DNA of 64,000 nt. It comes from Anaerolineales bacterium. Its GTDB lineage: Bacteria > Chloroflexota > Anaerolineae > Anaerolineales > UBA11579. The notes beneath the pieces were generated by a model that saw nothing but the letters and a program-made list of their open reading frames with translations, was not told the DNA's origin and searched no databases. Below, in pieces: positions 1-10,369 of the stretch. The translations under genes and the position numbers were made by a program. Each line of letters starts with the position of its first letter. Positions within the stretch are counted from its first letter, which is position 1. The stretch spans positions 1,144,179 through 1,208,178 of the forward strand of contig CP075367.1 of the NCBI GenBank assembly GCA_019454165.1. Direction: 5' to 3'.

Positions 1-1
1 G

Positions 2-718
2 ATCTCGCTCACCAAGGATCTGATGCTGTTCGACGCGGCCATGCAGTACCAGCCCGACCTTGTCCTCTGGCCCACTACGCTGGAAGCTTTCCCGTGGGGC
101 AAGCAGCTCGCCTCGCCGCTGGCGCAGAACAATCCGCAGCGCGTGACCGCGCTGGCCGAGCGTTACCAGTTGCCGCTTGCCGTTCCCGCTGAGACCCGCT
201 CTCCGTTCGCCTCACTCTTCTTTGTGCATCAGCGCCGCAACCTGGCCGATATGCTCCGCCTCCAGCTCTACGGCTTCGCCTGGGCCGCTACCGGCATCGA
301 TGTCCACATCCCCGCCGAGTACGAGCGCCACGCGGTAGACCTCGAGCCGGATGAAAGTTACGCCGGCCTCGAACCACAACTGGAGCGCGACGAGCTGGCC
401 TTCGAAGTGCTGGCTGCCGGCATCCAGCGCGCCGCCAACGTGCCGGTGCTCATCATCAATGAGCCGGTCTTCGCCAGCGATGGCGCCAACAGCCACATCC
501 GCTACAACTCCTTCTACCCTCGCTGGGCTTACGACAGCTACCGCAGCCTCCTGGCCGCCGAAGCCGAGACGCAGGGCTGGCAGTATGTGGATCTGTGGCA
601 GGCGGCTGATAATGGAGAGTTCACCAACACGCCGATCCACCTGACGCCGCAAGGTACACTACAGTTCGCCTATGCGATCATCGAAACGCTTTCTTCCCAG
701 TTCGACCTTAACCCTTAA
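2..718 (+). CDS. SGNH/GDSL-like hydrolase domain protein (5' partial)
   Basis: The reading frame is open to the left edge of the window, so the true start lies outside; the first ATG inside is at 23. The visible 231+ residues have the alternating strand/helix layout of an SGNH-type esterase. A segment VPVLIINEP is followed by a late NTPIHLTPQGTLQFA stretch that resembles the C-terminal Asp/His block of such enzymes. No catalytic Ser motif is visible, because it would lie upstream of the cut. It overlaps the next gene, another SGNH-like protein, by 47 nt, and sits in one operon with an acyl carrier protein and an acyl-AMP ligase. A role in O-acylation or de-acylation of a surface polymer is inferred from this context only. 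Confidence 0.5.
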   Translation: MSLTKDLMLFDAAMQYQPDLVLWPTTLEAFPWGKQLASPLAQNNPQRVTALAERYQLPLAVPAETRSPFASLFFVHQRRNLADMLRLQLYGFAWAATGIDVHIPAEYERHAVDLEPDESYAGLEPQLERDELAFEVLAAGIQRAANVPVLIINEPVFASDGANSHIRYNSFYPRWAYDSYRSLLAAEAETQGWQYVDLWQAADNGEFTNTPIHLTPQGTLQFAYAIIETLSSQFDLNP

Positions 719-1961
719 ACTCGCCCTGCTCGCCGTACTGCTTGCCGCCTGTTCCGGCGGAGCGGCCGGCTCTCCGCAGGCAGCGGTGGAGTCTTACCTC
801 CAGGCACTCGTCTCGGTAGACGAGGTCGGCGCGGTCAACGCCTCCTGCTCCGCCTGGGAGGCGCAGGCCCGGCTGGAGGCCGCCGCCTACCAAGGCGTGC
901 AGACCCAGCTCGAGAATTTGGAGTGCAGCCTGCTTGCCCAGGACGGCGAGTCGGCCCTGGTGAGCTGCACCGGCCAGATCCGCTACAGCTATGCCGGCGG
1001 CGAAGACCAGTTGGATGAGCTGGGCGGCCGCGTCTTCAGCGCCGTGGTGGATGGCGGCGAGTGGAAGATGTGCGGGCTGGCCAGCGCGGGCGAGGTCGCC
1101 GAGGCGCAAGCCACGGCCACCGCCCAGCCGACGGAAGCAGCCGCCACCAGCACGCCTGAGCCGGCGGCCACCGCTACGCCAGACCATACGCCCACGCCAG
1201 ACATGCGCCCCTTGCCCGCCGATTGGCGCGCCTGGCCCATCATTCCTACTCCCAGCCAATGGCTGGCCCAGGTCTACACCGCTGGCCTGGCCCAGGGTAA
1301 CAACCCGCAGCATTTTTCCGTAGCCGGCGATTGCCAGAACATCCCCAACGCCTTCCTGGGCGTCTACGACATCCCGGCCCGCTTCTCACTACCGGCCAAC
1401 GAACAGTATTTGCAGGCCACGATCGACAACTTCGCCGGCTCCTTCAACCGTGATGGGTTGGCGGTGGATGGTGGCTACAACTTCCCGGCCATCTTCACCC
1501 CGCTGCGCGCCGACCCGGCCCAGTGTGAGAACGGCGAGACTCCGCTAGCTTGCGAGATCCGCACCTGGCAGCCCGCCTTCATCTTCATCTCGATGGAGTT
1601 CGTCTACGAAGGCCGTACCGCCGAGAACTACGAGCAGTACCTGCGCCAGGCGGTGGACTATGCCCTGGAGCACAACGTCATCCCCATCTTGCTCACCAAG
1701 GCGGACAACGTAGAAGGTGGCCACGCCATCAACGAGGCCACCGCGCGTGTGGCCTATGAATACGACATCCCGCTCGTGAACTGGTGGCGCGCTGCTCAGC
1801 CGCTGCCAGACCACGGCCTCGACCTTGACCGCGATAAAGGCTTGCGGCCGCCCAACTTCCACATCACCTACGAGGCCTGGAGCGTGCGCTCCTATGTTGG
1901 CCTCAAGACCCTCGATACCCTGCGCCAGTCTTTGATAGACTGGGGCGTGGAGAACCCATGA
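672..1961 (+). CDS. Predicted lipoprotein with C-terminal SGNH-like domain
   Basis: The protein has 429 residues. The N-terminus shows a basic start, a hydrophobic stretch and a lipobox (LLAAC, Cys about residue 27), so it should be a lipid-anchored exported protein. Residues about 35-130 form a small Cys-containing domain, followed by a Thr/Pro/Ala-rich linker with repeated TATP/TPEP units. The rest (about 180-429) resembles SGNH hydrolase-like proteins, with segments such as PAFIFISMEF and HVTY-like FHITYEAW near the end. I do not see a clean GDS box, so catalysis is uncertain. The start overlaps the upstream gene and its stop overlaps the acyl carrier protein start (ATGA), which indicates translational coupling. 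Confidence 0.6.
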   Translation: MRSSKRFLPSSTLTLKLALLAVLLAACSGGAAGSPQAAVESYLQALVSVDEVGAVNASCSAWEAQARLEAAAYQGVQTQLENLECSLLAQDGESALVSCTGQIRYSYAGGEDQLDELGGRVFSAVVDGGEWKMCGLASAGEVAEAQATATAQPTEAAATSTPEPAATATPDHTPTPDMRPLPADWRAWPIIPTPSQWLAQVYTAGLAQGNNPQHFSVAGDCQNIPNAFLGVYDIPARFSLPANEQYLQATIDNFAGSFNRDGLAVDGGYNFPAIFTPLRADPAQCENGETPLACEIRTWQPAFIFISMEFVYEGRTAENYEQYLRQAVDYALEHNVIPILLTKADNVEGGHAINEATARVAYEYDIPLVNWWRAAQPLPDHGLDLDRDKGLRPPNFHITYEAWSVRSYVGLKTLDTLRQSLIDWGVENP

Positions 1962-2212
1962 CCGACAAGAATGACATCGTTGCCAAGCTGAACACATACA
2001 TCACGCAGGAGATCCTCAAGCGGCCGGATAAGACCCTTACCGCCGATGAGCCCCTCATCTCCGGCGGGTTGATCGACTCTTTCTCGCTGGTCGATCTGGC
2101 CCTGTTCGCCGAGCAGACCTGGGGAGCGCGCATCGACGACACGGAGCTGAATGCCCAGACCTTCGACACGCTCAACCAGCTGGCTGACCTGATCGCCTCT
2201 CGCACCAACTAG
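1958..2212 (+). CDS. Acyl carrier protein
   Basis: The 84-residue protein is the usual size for a discrete acyl or peptidyl carrier protein. The segment GGLIDSFSLVDL contains the DSx motif whose serine would accept 4'-phosphopantetheine. The ATG overlaps the stop of the preceding lipoprotein gene, and the ligase gene begins 3 nt after its stop. The expected partner is therefore the adjacent fatty-acyl-AMP ligase, which would load an acyl group onto this carrier for later transfer. Confidence 0.88.
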   Translation: MTDKNDIVAKLNTYITQEILKRPDKTLTADEPLISGGLIDSFSLVDLALFAEQTWGARIDDTELNAQTFDTLNQLADLIASRTN

Positions 2213-2214
2213 CC

Positions 2215-3873
2215 TTGTCCACCCTCGTATCCACCCTGACCGCCCGCGCCACCGAAGAGCCCCAGCGGCCCGCGCTCACCTTCCTTGAGCGCGGCGGCGA
2301 GCAGACCATCACGCGCGGCGAGTTCCTGCAGTCTGCCCAGGCCTACAGCCGCCGCCTGGCCGCCGCCGGCCTGAGCGCGGGCGACCTGGTCATCCTCGTG
2401 CTCCAGCACTCGCTCGATCTGGTGTATGCCTTCTGGGGCGCGGCGCTCATCGGCGCGGTGCCCTCGATATTCCCATTTTTGACCGAGAAGCTCGACCCCG
2501 GCCTGTACCGCCAGCGCGTCAAGACCCTGGTGGAACACTCCGGCGCAAAGGTCGTCATCACCTATCCTGAAAACTTCGAGCCGCTTTCAGAGCTTCTCAA
2601 CGAGTTGCCAATTCAGATCCTGGTCACAGGCATACCTGCTCCGGACTCCGAGCTTCTGACGTCTGAACTCTCACTGCGCAGTGAGAGCCTTTCTCCTGAC
2701 GCTATCGCTCTCCTGCAGCACAGCAGCGGCAGCACGGGCTTGCAAAAGGGCGTTGCCCTTTCGCACCGCGCCGTGCTGCGCCAGGTCGAAGCCTACGGCA
2801 AGGCCATCCAGCTCGATCCGGCCAGCGATGTGATCGTCAGCTGGCTGCCGCTGTATCATGATATGGGTCTCATCGCCGGCTTCGTGCTGCCGATCCTCAC
2901 CGGCACGCATTTGGTGCTGATGTCGCCGTTCGAGTGGGTGCGCCAGCCTACCAGCCTGCTGGATGCGATCGGCCGCCACCGCGGCACATTGTGCTGGCTG
3001 CCCAACTTTGCCTACAAGCTTATCGCCCGTAGCGTGCGGCCCGGCGCCGAGTTTGACCTGGCTTCTTGGCGCGGCGTGATCAACTGCTCGGAGCCGGTCT
3101 ACGACGAAAGCCACCAGGCTTTCGTCGAGAAGCTGGCTCCGTTTGGGCTTTCGCCGGATGCGCTGGCGGTCAGCTACGCCATGGCTGAGAACACTTTCGC
3201 GGTCACGCAGACCGCGCTCGGGCAGCCGCCGCGGGTGGATGTGGTCGAGATCGCCGCGCTGCAAGAACGCGGCGAGGCGATCCCGGACGCGGCGGGCAAG
3301 CGCGTGGTCAGCTGCGGCGCGCCGATCGAGAGCGTGGAGCTGGCCATCTTCGATGCCGAACGCAACCGGCTGCCGGAGCGCAAAATCGGCGAGATCGGCC
3401 TGCGCAGCGAGTTCATGCTCAGCGGCTACTACAAGCGCCCAGACCTGAGCGCCGAGGCCCTTACGGCCGACGGCTGGTATCTGACCGGCGACATGGGTTA
3501 CCTGGCCGGCGGCGAGCTGTACATCAGCGGCCGCAAGAAGGATCTGCTCATCGTCGGCGGCAAGAACATCTACCCGCAAGACCTCGAAGAGATTGCCAAC
3601 CGCACGGCCGGGGTGTACCCCGGGCGGGCGGTGGCGTTTGGCGTGCTCGACGAGCGTCTCGGCTCCGAGAAGGTCGTCATCATTTGCGAGACGACCGAGG
3701 ACGCCGACCTGGCCGCCGCCGAGCAGGAGCTGCGCGCCAAGGTGGTGCAGGAGACCGAGGTCACCGTGGGCGACCTGCGTTTTGTGCTGCGCGGCTGGAT
3801 CCTCAAGACCTCCAGCGGAAAGCATGCCCGCACCGACAACCGCGAGAAGTACTTGCGCGAGTTCGGCGGGTAG
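2215..3873 (+). CDS. Fatty-acyl-AMP ligase family enzyme (AMP-binding)
   Basis: This 552-residue protein belongs to the adenylate-forming superfamily. The P-loop-like motif QHSSGSTGLQKG, the YHDMGLIAG segment typical of fatty-acyl-AMP ligases, the YLTGDMGYL block and the ISGRKKDLLIVGGKN hinge are all present. The C-terminal LKTSSGKHAR carries the lysine used in adenylation. It probably activates a fatty acid as acyl-AMP and loads it onto the carrier protein encoded 3 nt upstream. The start is TTG, with no in-frame ATG nearby; translational coupling to the carrier gene is likely. The exact acyl substrate cannot be read from the sequence. Confidence 0.87.
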   Translation: MSTLVSTLTARATEEPQRPALTFLERGGEQTITRGEFLQSAQAYSRRLAAAGLSAGDLVILVLQHSLDLVYAFWGAALIGAVPSIFPFLTEKLDPGLYRQRVKTLVEHSGAKVVITYPENFEPLSELLNELPIQILVTGIPAPDSELLTSELSLRSESLSPDAIALLQHSSGSTGLQKGVALSHRAVLRQVEAYGKAIQLDPASDVIVSWLPLYHDMGLIAGFVLPILTGTHLVLMSPFEWVRQPTSLLDAIGRHRGTLCWLPNFAYKLIARSVRPGAEFDLASWRGVINCSEPVYDESHQAFVEKLAPFGLSPDALAVSYAMAENTFAVTQTALGQPPRVDVVEIAALQERGEAIPDAAGKRVVSCGAPIESVELAIFDAERNRLPERKIGEIGLRSEFMLSGYYKRPDLSAEALTADGWYLTGDMGYLAGGELYISGRKKDLLIVGGKNIYPQDLEEIANRTAGVYPGRAVAFGVLDERLGSEKVVIICETTEDADLAAAEQELRAKVVQETEVTVGDLRFVLRGWILKTSSGKHARTDNREKYLREFGG

Positions 3874-3887
3874 ATTCCCGATGACAT

Positions 3888-3917
3888 AAAAAAGACCGGC
3901 GAAAGCCGGTCTTTTTT
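3888..3917. terminator. Bidirectional intrinsic terminator
   Basis: A GACCGGC/GCCGGTC stem with a GAAA tetraloop is flanked by an A-run on the left and a T-run on the right. It therefore works for the acyl-ligase operon (plus) and for ftsH (minus), which converge here. Confidence 0.92.
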
Positions 3918-3923
3918 GTTTGC

Positions 3924-5804
3924 TTATTTGCGCCCGTTGGTGGCGGGCACCAGCGCCGGCGTTCCGCCGATGCGCTTGGCCGCAGCCGGCATCAGCTTCT
4001 CGAACTCCTCGCGGGAGATGGTCTCGACTTCGACCAGCTTCTCGGCGATTTTCTTGAGCTCCTTGCGGTACTTGGTCAAGATCTTCTTGGCCTGCGCATA
4101 GGCGGCCGTGACCATCTTCAGCACCTCACGGTCGATCTCCTCGGCGATGGCTTCGGAGTAGTCCTTCTGCTCAGAGATCTCGCGGCCCAGGAACACCAGC
4201 TCTTCCTTCTGGCCGTAGACCCGCGTGCCCAGCTTCTCGCTCATGCCGAGGCGCATCACCATCTGGCGGGCGATGTTGGTGACGGTCTGGATGTCGCTGG
4301 ATGCGCCGGAGGTGATGTCGTCAAACACCAGCTCTTCGGCGGCGCGGCCGCCCAGGGCCACGACCATGCGCTCCACCAGTTTGTTGCGGCTCACCATGTC
4401 GCGGTCTTCGTCTGGCAAGGCCAGCACGTAGCCGCCGGCCTGGCCGCGCGGCACGATGGTGATCTTATGGATCGGGTCAGCGTTCGGTAGTACATGCCCG
4501 ACGATGGCGTGGCCGGCCTCATGGTAGGCCACGATCAGCTTCTCTTCGGGGCTGATGATCTTGCTGCGGCGCTCAGGGCCGCCCAACATCACGCGCTCAA
4601 CCGACTCTTCCAGCTCGTCCTGCCCGATGGTCTTCTTGTTGCGGCGGGCCGAGAGGATGGCGGCTTCGTTGACCAGGTTCTCCAGGTCAGCGCCCACAAA
4701 GCCGGGGGTGGCGCGGGCCAGAGTGGCCAGCTTGACTTCCTTGGCCAGCGGTTTGCCGCGTACATGCACTTTCAGGATGGCTTCACGGCCCTTCACATCG
4801 GGCGGGTCCATCGTCACGCGGCGGTCAAAGCGGCCGGGGCGCAACAGGGCCGGGTCCAGAATGTCTGGGCGGTTGGTGGCGGCGATCATGATGATGTTGG
4901 TGTCGGTGTCGAAACCGTCCATCTCCACCAGCATCTGGTTGAGGGTCTGCTCACGCTCGTCGTGGCTGCCGCCCAGGCCTGCGCCACGCTGGCGGCCCAC
5001 GGCGTCGATCTCGTCAATGAAGATGATGCAGGGCGAATGGCGCTTGGCCTGCTCGAACAGGTCGCGCACGCGGCTGGCGCCGACGCCCACGAACATTTCG
5101 ACAAACTCAGAGCCGGAGATGGAGAAGAACGGCACGCCAGCCTCGCCGGAGACGGCTTTGGCCATCAGGGTCTTGCCCGTGCCGGGCTGGCCCACCAGCA
5201 GAACACCTTTGGGGATGCGCGCTCCGAGGGCGATGAACTTCTCAGGCTCTTTCAGGAATTCAACAATTTCTTGCAGGTCAACCTTGGCCTCGTCAGCTCC
5301 GGCCACGTCATTGAAGGTGACGGTGGGATTCTCGCCGGAGAACATGCGGGCGCGGGACTTGCCGAACGACATGGCGGCGTTGTTGCTGCCCTGAGCCTGG
5401 CGCATGACGAACCAGAAAATGAGGCCGACAAAGATCAGCGGCCCCAGGTAGGTCAGGACGGTGAGGATGCCAAGCCAGGCGCTGGGCGGGCGCACTTCCA
5501 GCTCGATGTTCTGTGCGCTCAGTTCTTCGGCAGTCACACCCAGGTCCAGCAACTGCTGGACGGTGGTCTGGCCGGGCTCGCGCAGGGCGGTGCGCTCTGT
5601 GCCGTCTTTGTAGACCAGGCGCAGGGTTTCCTCATCGGTGACCAGGCGGCTTACCTGCCCGGCTTTGATGTCTGCCACGACCTGGTTAAGGGTCAGGATC
5701 TCTTGTGCGCCGGACTGCTGCTGGAAGCTGAATACCAGAAAGAACGCCAGCGCGGCGATAAAGAGGATATAGATCAGGGATACTCGAGTGCGAGGGCTGT
5801 TCAA
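3924..5804 (-). CDS. ftsH: ATP-dependent zinc metalloprotease FtsH
   Basis: The 626-residue protein has the full FtsH layout: a membrane segment at about 9-27, a periplasmic/extracellular domain, a second membrane segment at about 111-133, and an AAA+ module. The module has Walker A GQPGTGKT (205-212), Walker B IIFIDEID (260-267) and an SRH block. The M41 peptidase carries zinc motif HEAGH (428-432). It degrades membrane and regulatory proteins as a hexamer. The start is TTG at 5804, preceded by a GGAGG ribosome site. It is transcribed alone, with a minus-strand TATAAT box upstream and the shared terminator downstream. Confidence 0.97.
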   Translation of the reverse strand: MNSPRTRVSLIYILFIAALAFFLVFSFQQQSGAQEILTLNQVVADIKAGQVSRLVTDEETLRLVYKDGTERTALREPGQTTVQQLLDLGVTAEELSAQNIELEVRPPSAWLGILTVLTYLGPLIFVGLIFWFVMRQAQGSNNAAMSFGKSRARMFSGENPTVTFNDVAGADEAKVDLQEIVEFLKEPEKFIALGARIPKGVLLVGQPGTGKTLMAKAVSGEAGVPFFSISGSEFVEMFVGVGASRVRDLFEQAKRHSPCIIFIDEIDAVGRQRGAGLGGSHDEREQTLNQMLVEMDGFDTDTNIIMIAATNRPDILDPALLRPGRFDRRVTMDPPDVKGREAILKVHVRGKPLAKEVKLATLARATPGFVGADLENLVNEAAILSARRNKKTIGQDELEESVERVMLGGPERRSKIISPEEKLIVAYHEAGHAIVGHVLPNADPIHKITIVPRGQAGGYVLALPDEDRDMVSRNKLVERMVVALGGRAAEELVFDDITSGASSDIQTVTNIARQMVMRLGMSEKLGTRVYGQKEELVFLGREISEQKDYSEAIAEEIDREVLKMVTAAYAQAKKILTKYRKELKKIAEKLVEVETISREEFEKLMPAAAKRIGGTPALVPATNGRK

Positions 5805-5836
5805 ACTGGGCCTCCGGATATTAGAACAATCGCGGG

Positions 5837-5969
5837 ATTATACCAACCCTGCTTCCTCTTGTTGAAATTGCGCTTACTTCTTATACATCTCTTACGCTGA
5901 GGGCTTTTGCCCGCAAAGTTATTATTGCGCGGATGGGGTGGGGGGTCAAAATATATTAGTAATAACTTT
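5837..5969 (-). promoter_or_regulatory. ftsH promoter and upstream inverted repeat
   Basis: On the minus strand a TATAAT box lies at 5842-5837, about 33 nt before the ftsH start codon; no strong -35 is seen. Further upstream, 10-bp arms AAAGTTATTA (5915-5924) and TAATAACTTT (5960-5969) form an AT-rich inverted repeat in otherwise GC-rich DNA, a possible regulator site. The rest of the 5805-6117 gap holds no gene that I can support, only the 60-bp repeat at its left-gene-distal end. Confidence 0.5.
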
Positions 5970-6050
5970 TCCCACGCTGTTTCGGGCATGCTGGCCTTAT
6001 AGCACAGGTAGGTTTCGGGGTGTTGGGATTGAGGCAGGCGTCAAGGAGTT

Positions 6051-6110
6051 GAAACCTCAGCCGCAGATGTGCGTGGGCTGCGCCCATGCCGCAGATTGAC
6101 ACAGATAACT
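6051..6110 (+). repeat. 60-bp dispersed repeat, copy 1 (CAGAT family)
   Basis: This 60-nt stretch matches 6824-6883 at 54 of 60 positions in the same orientation. It contains a short TGGGC/GCCCA hairpin and ends in CACAGATAACT. The two copies bracket the MsrQ-like gene. Confidence 0.85.
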
Positions 6111-6117
6111 ATCCGCG

Positions 6118-6783
6118 TCAGGCTACCTCTCCGGCGGCGGGTGCGGCTGGCGTGCGCCGGTGGCGCAGGCCAGCCATATACCTTCGCAGGGGTGGGATTC
6201 GCACGGCCAGCAGGGCGGCTAACAGTCCCAGGTACAGCCAGATCTCGTTGGCGGATTCGGGTTGGTTCATTGCTACGAACTTATTGCCCGTTTCCAGCAG
6301 CCCGTGCACAAGCCCCAGCACCCCGGCTGCATAGACCAGCTTGTGCAGCCGGGTCCACCATTTGCCCATGCGGCGCTGGGCCGCGTTGGTCGAGGTGACC
6401 GCCAGCGCGGTCAGAATCAGCAGCGCCGCCAGCCCGATGGCGGCGGCCGTGTTCGGGATCGGCGTCTGCAGCCAGCTGGCCTTGCTGTCCCAGACATAGT
6501 AGCCGAAGTGCAGGGCTGCAAACGCAAACGTCCACAACCCCGCCGTGCGGCGCAGCCGCAGCAGGCTGCGCCAGCCGAAGACGGTGTTGAGCGGGGTGAT
6601 GGCCAGGGTGATGAGCAGGAAGCGGGCGGCCCAGATGCCGGCCGCGACCATCGGTTCGCTTACGCCGCTAAACTGTGAGGCGCGCGGCAGCCTGGTGACG
6701 GCTAGCAGGGCGGCCAGCCCCAGGGTGTTGAGGAGGATGGCGCGCCAGTGGGTATGTATCCAGGTTTTCATCGCAGTCTCCAT
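6118..6783 (-). CDS. MsrQ/YedZ-like ferric-reductase-type haem membrane protein
   Basis: The 221-residue protein has about six membrane segments. It carries the family pattern of MsrQ (YedZ): an early TPLNTVFGWRSLLRLRR loop, AALHFGYYVWD with a haem-ligand-type His, LAVTSTNAAQRRMGKWWTRLHKLVY, and a later LVHGL His. Members pass electrons through haem to a periplasmic methionine-sulfoxide reductase (MsrP). No msrP is adjacent, so the partner is unknown. The start could be 6783 or the in-frame ATG at 6771 (MKTWIHTHW). The gene lies alone between two 60-bp direct repeats. Confidence 0.75.
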   Translation of the reverse strand: METAMKTWIHTHWRAILLNTLGLAALLAVTRLPRASQFSGVSEPMVAAGIWAARFLLITLAITPLNTVFGWRSLLRLRRTAGLWTFAFAALHFGYYVWDSKASWLQTPIPNTAAAIGLAALLILTALAVTSTNAAQRRMGKWWTRLHKLVYAAGVLGLVHGLLETGNKFVAMNQPESANEIWLYLGLLAALLAVRIPPLRRYMAGLRHRRTPAAPAAGEVA

Positions 6784-6823
6784 ACGGTATCTACCCCGTC
6801 CGGGCTGGTGGCGTTCCCTTTTA

Positions 6824-6883
6824 GAAACCTAAGCCGCAGATGTGCGTGGGCTACGCCCACGCCACAGATGGGCACAGATAACT
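6824..6883 (+). repeat. 60-bp dispersed repeat, copy 2 (CAGAT family)
   Basis: Direct-orientation partner of 6051-6110 with 90% identity, on the far side of the MsrQ-like gene. Confidence 0.85.
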
Positions 6884-6894
6884 GCATAAAACCA

Positions 6895-6940
6895 GATTGC
6901 TTCGTCCGCGCTGCTGCGCTGCGCATTCCTCGCAATGACG
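6895..6940. repeat. GATTGCTTCGTC...CTCGCAATGACG palindromic repeat
   Basis: The unit begins GATTGCTTCGTC and ends CCTCGCAATGACG, with a G/C-rich hairpin core. It is the same family as the larger element at 12571-12702, and ends 12 nt before a terminator. Confidence 0.75.
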
Positions 6941-6952
6941 GGTGACGACAAA

Positions 6953-6983
6953 AAAAACACGCTGCCGAAGGCAGCGTGTTTTT
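6953..6983. terminator. Intrinsic terminator of the fabF-fabH operon
   Basis: Arms of 14 nt (AAAAACACGCTGCC and its complement) enclose a GAA loop. A/T-runs are on both sides, so it can act in both directions. It lies 28 nt past the fabH stop on the minus strand. Confidence 0.9.
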
Positions 6984-7010
6984 GGGGTTGCGAAGTCAGG
7001 CAGTGCGAGT

Positions 7011-8113
<1,103 letters not shown>

Positions 8114-8114
<1 letters not shown>

Positions 8115-9370
8115 CAGGCAGCTGCTTTCGCATCCTCGGCAGAACCCAGGATGATGGTGGCGTTGTGCCCGCCAAAGCCAAAGGAATTGGACATGACGGT
8201 CTTGATGTCCTTGCGGACGGCGGTGTTGGGCGTGTAGTTGAGGTCACACTCAGGGTCGGGCACCTGGTAGTTGATCGTGGGCGGCACAATGCCGTCACGC
8301 ATCGCCAGCAGCGAGAATACGGCTTCCAGTGCGCCGCCGGCGCCCATCAGGTGGCCGGTCATCGACTTGGTGGAGGAGATCGCCATGTCATAGGCGCGCT
8401 CGCCGAAGACGGTCTTGATCGCAGCCGTCTCGCTCTTGTCGTTCAGCGGCGTGCTGGTGCCGTGGGCATTGACGTAGTCGATCTCCTCGGGCTTGACGCC
8501 GGCGTCGTTGAGCGCCATGCGCATACAATCAGCTGCGCCGCGCCCGTTCTCGGACGGGGCGGAGATGTGGAAAGCATCGTTGGTGCTGCCGTAGCCCAGC
8601 ACTTCGCCCAGGATGCGGGCGCCGCGCTTGAGGGCATGCTCCAGCGATTCGAGTACGAGCACCGCCGACCCTTCGCCCATTACGAAGCCGTCACGCTCCT
8701 TATCGAAGGGGCGCGAGGCGTGTTGCGGGTCGTCGTTGCGGGTGCTCAGGGCGGTCATGTTGGCCAAGCCGGCCACCGAGGGCTGCACGATGGCGGCTTC
8801 CGAGCCGCCGGCCAGCATCACGTCAGCCTGGCCGCGGCGGATCACTTCGGCCGCCTCGCCGAGGGCGTTGGTGCCGGTGGCGCAGGCGGTCACCACGGCA
8901 AAGTTGGGGCCTTGGATCTGCATATGGATGGCGATCATGCCGCCCACCGTGTCGGCCAGCATCATCGGCACCATGAAGGGGCTGACGCGGTCTGGGCCTT
9001 TTTCCACCAGGGTCTTGATCTGGTCGTACAGCGTATGGGCGCCGCCGATGCCGGTGCCAACCACCGCGCCGATGCGCAGGCGGTTCTCGTCGGTGATCTT
9101 GAGGTCAGCATCCTGCACGGCTTGCTGCGCAGCGGCCACGCCGAGCTGGGTGAAGCGGTCCATGCGGCGGGCTTCACGCGTGCCGTACATCGCCGCGCCG
9201 TCAAAGCCTTTGACCTCGCAGGCGATCTGGGTCTTGTAGTCGCTGGGGTCGTAGTGGGTGATGCGCCCCGCGCCAGAAACGCCGGCTACGGCGTTCTGCC
9301 AGGAGCTGGCTACGTCATTGCCAAGCGGGCTTAGACAGCCCAAGCCGGTGATCACGATGCGTTTTTTCAT
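8114..9370 (-). CDS. fabF: 3-oxoacyl-[acyl-carrier-protein] synthase II
   Basis: The 418-residue protein has the KAS II catalytic set Cys163 (TACATGTNA), His303 (NAHGTSTPLN) and His340 (SMTGHLMGA). It performs the elongation condensation of acyl-ACP with malonyl-ACP. It is first in the two-gene operon with fabH; the order fabF-fabH suggests joint control of chain initiation and elongation. No acpP or fabD is adjacent in this window. Confidence 0.96.
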
Positions 9371-9432
9371 ATATTTGGGCCCTTCGTGAAGCTTTGAACG
9401 CTATAACCCAACCTGCATGGCAGGGATACGCA

Positions 9433-10335
9433 CTAATTCGGTTGGATTTTGGAATTGTGTGCAGCGCGAGGCTTAAGCTGCACCAATAGTGTACCCAGCG
9501 CGGCCAGCAGCAGGCCGATGCCTTGCACCAACGAAATGCGCTCGCCGAGGAATACCCAGGCCAGGATGGCGATCTGGATCAGCATGGTGTTGTTAATCAC
9601 GCCCGATTCGGCTGCGGGCAGCGTGCGCAGCGTATGGTTCCATAAAGTGAATGCGAAAGCCGTGTTGACCGCCGCCAGCCAGAAGATGATGAGCCATTCG
9701 CGCCCGCTGAGCGTGGGCCACGGCTCCGTCAGCAAACCCAGCGCCAGCAGGGCCGCGGAGCCCACGCCAATGCTTACACCGGTGACGGTGAGGGCCGAGA
9801 GCTTGGCCTGGCGGTTAAGCGCCCGGCCCTGAATGGCTGCGACGGATGTGGCCAGCAAGTTGAGCACGCCGACCGCCAGCCCAAATGTTGAAACCGCGCC
9901 CAGGCGGCCGAAGTATACGAAGGCGCCGATCAGCACGATGGCCACGCCCATCCACTGCCGCCCGCGCAGATGCTCGCCGAGGAACACCACGCCGAGGAAG
10001 GCGATCGACAAGGTGCTCAGGCTAAGCAGCAGGCTTAGTGTATGGGCGGGTATATGCACCAGCGCAATGAACTGGGCGCCCTGTGTGATGGCGATGGCCA
10101 CCAGGCCAAGCAAGACCAGCGCGATGAGCTCATTGCGCTGCAGGGCGGCAAGCTCTCGCCGCCTCGCTGGGCGTAGCAGCCACGGCAGCATGATCACGAA
10201 GGCCAGGCCGTAGCGCAGCCCGGCGAACAGCAGCGGCGGGATCTCGCCCAGGCCGATCTTGATCAGCACCCACGAGGTGGACCACAGGAAGGTGACGAGC
10301 AGGGCGAGCCAAATAGCTTTTGTGCGAGGGTTCAT
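9433..10335 (-). CDS. EamA/DMT-family transporter
   Basis: The chosen start at 10335 (MNPRTKAIW) gives 300 residues and removes an unlikely N-terminal tail encoded upstream. The protein has ten predicted membrane segments in two repeated EamA halves. The family signature is an early FLWSTSWVLIKIGLGEIPPLLFAGLRY and a later AVNTAFAFTLWNHTLRTLPAAESG. Members usually export amino acids, metabolites or drugs; the substrate here is unknown. It is transcribed alone. Confidence 0.85.
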   Translation of the reverse strand: MNPRTKAIWLALLVTFLWSTSWVLIKIGLGEIPPLLFAGLRYGLAFVIMLPWLLRPARRRELAALQRNELIALVLLGLVAIAITQGAQFIALVHIPAHTLSLLLSLSTLSIAFLGVVFLGEHLRGRQWMGVAIVLIGAFVYFGRLGAVSTFGLAVGVLNLLATSVAAIQGRALNRQAKLSALTVTGVSIGVGSAALLALGLLTEPWPTLSGREWLIIFWLAAVNTAFAFTLWNHTLRTLPAAESGVINNTMLIQIAILAWVFLGERISLVQGIGLLLAALGTLLVQLKPRAAHNSKIQPN

Positions 10336-10369
10336 GTTGGATGCGCGAAGCGTAGAGTCTAGCTCAAAA

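Noticed and set aside
4494..5900. A 468-codon plus-strand open frame
   Set aside because: Antisense shadow of ftsH, which has Walker, SRH and HEAGH motifs on the minus strand.
5915..5969. CRISPR or other array in the ftsH upstream region or in repeat-rich gaps
   Set aside because: Repeats are inverted and dispersed, not evenly spaced direct units, and no cas gene is present.
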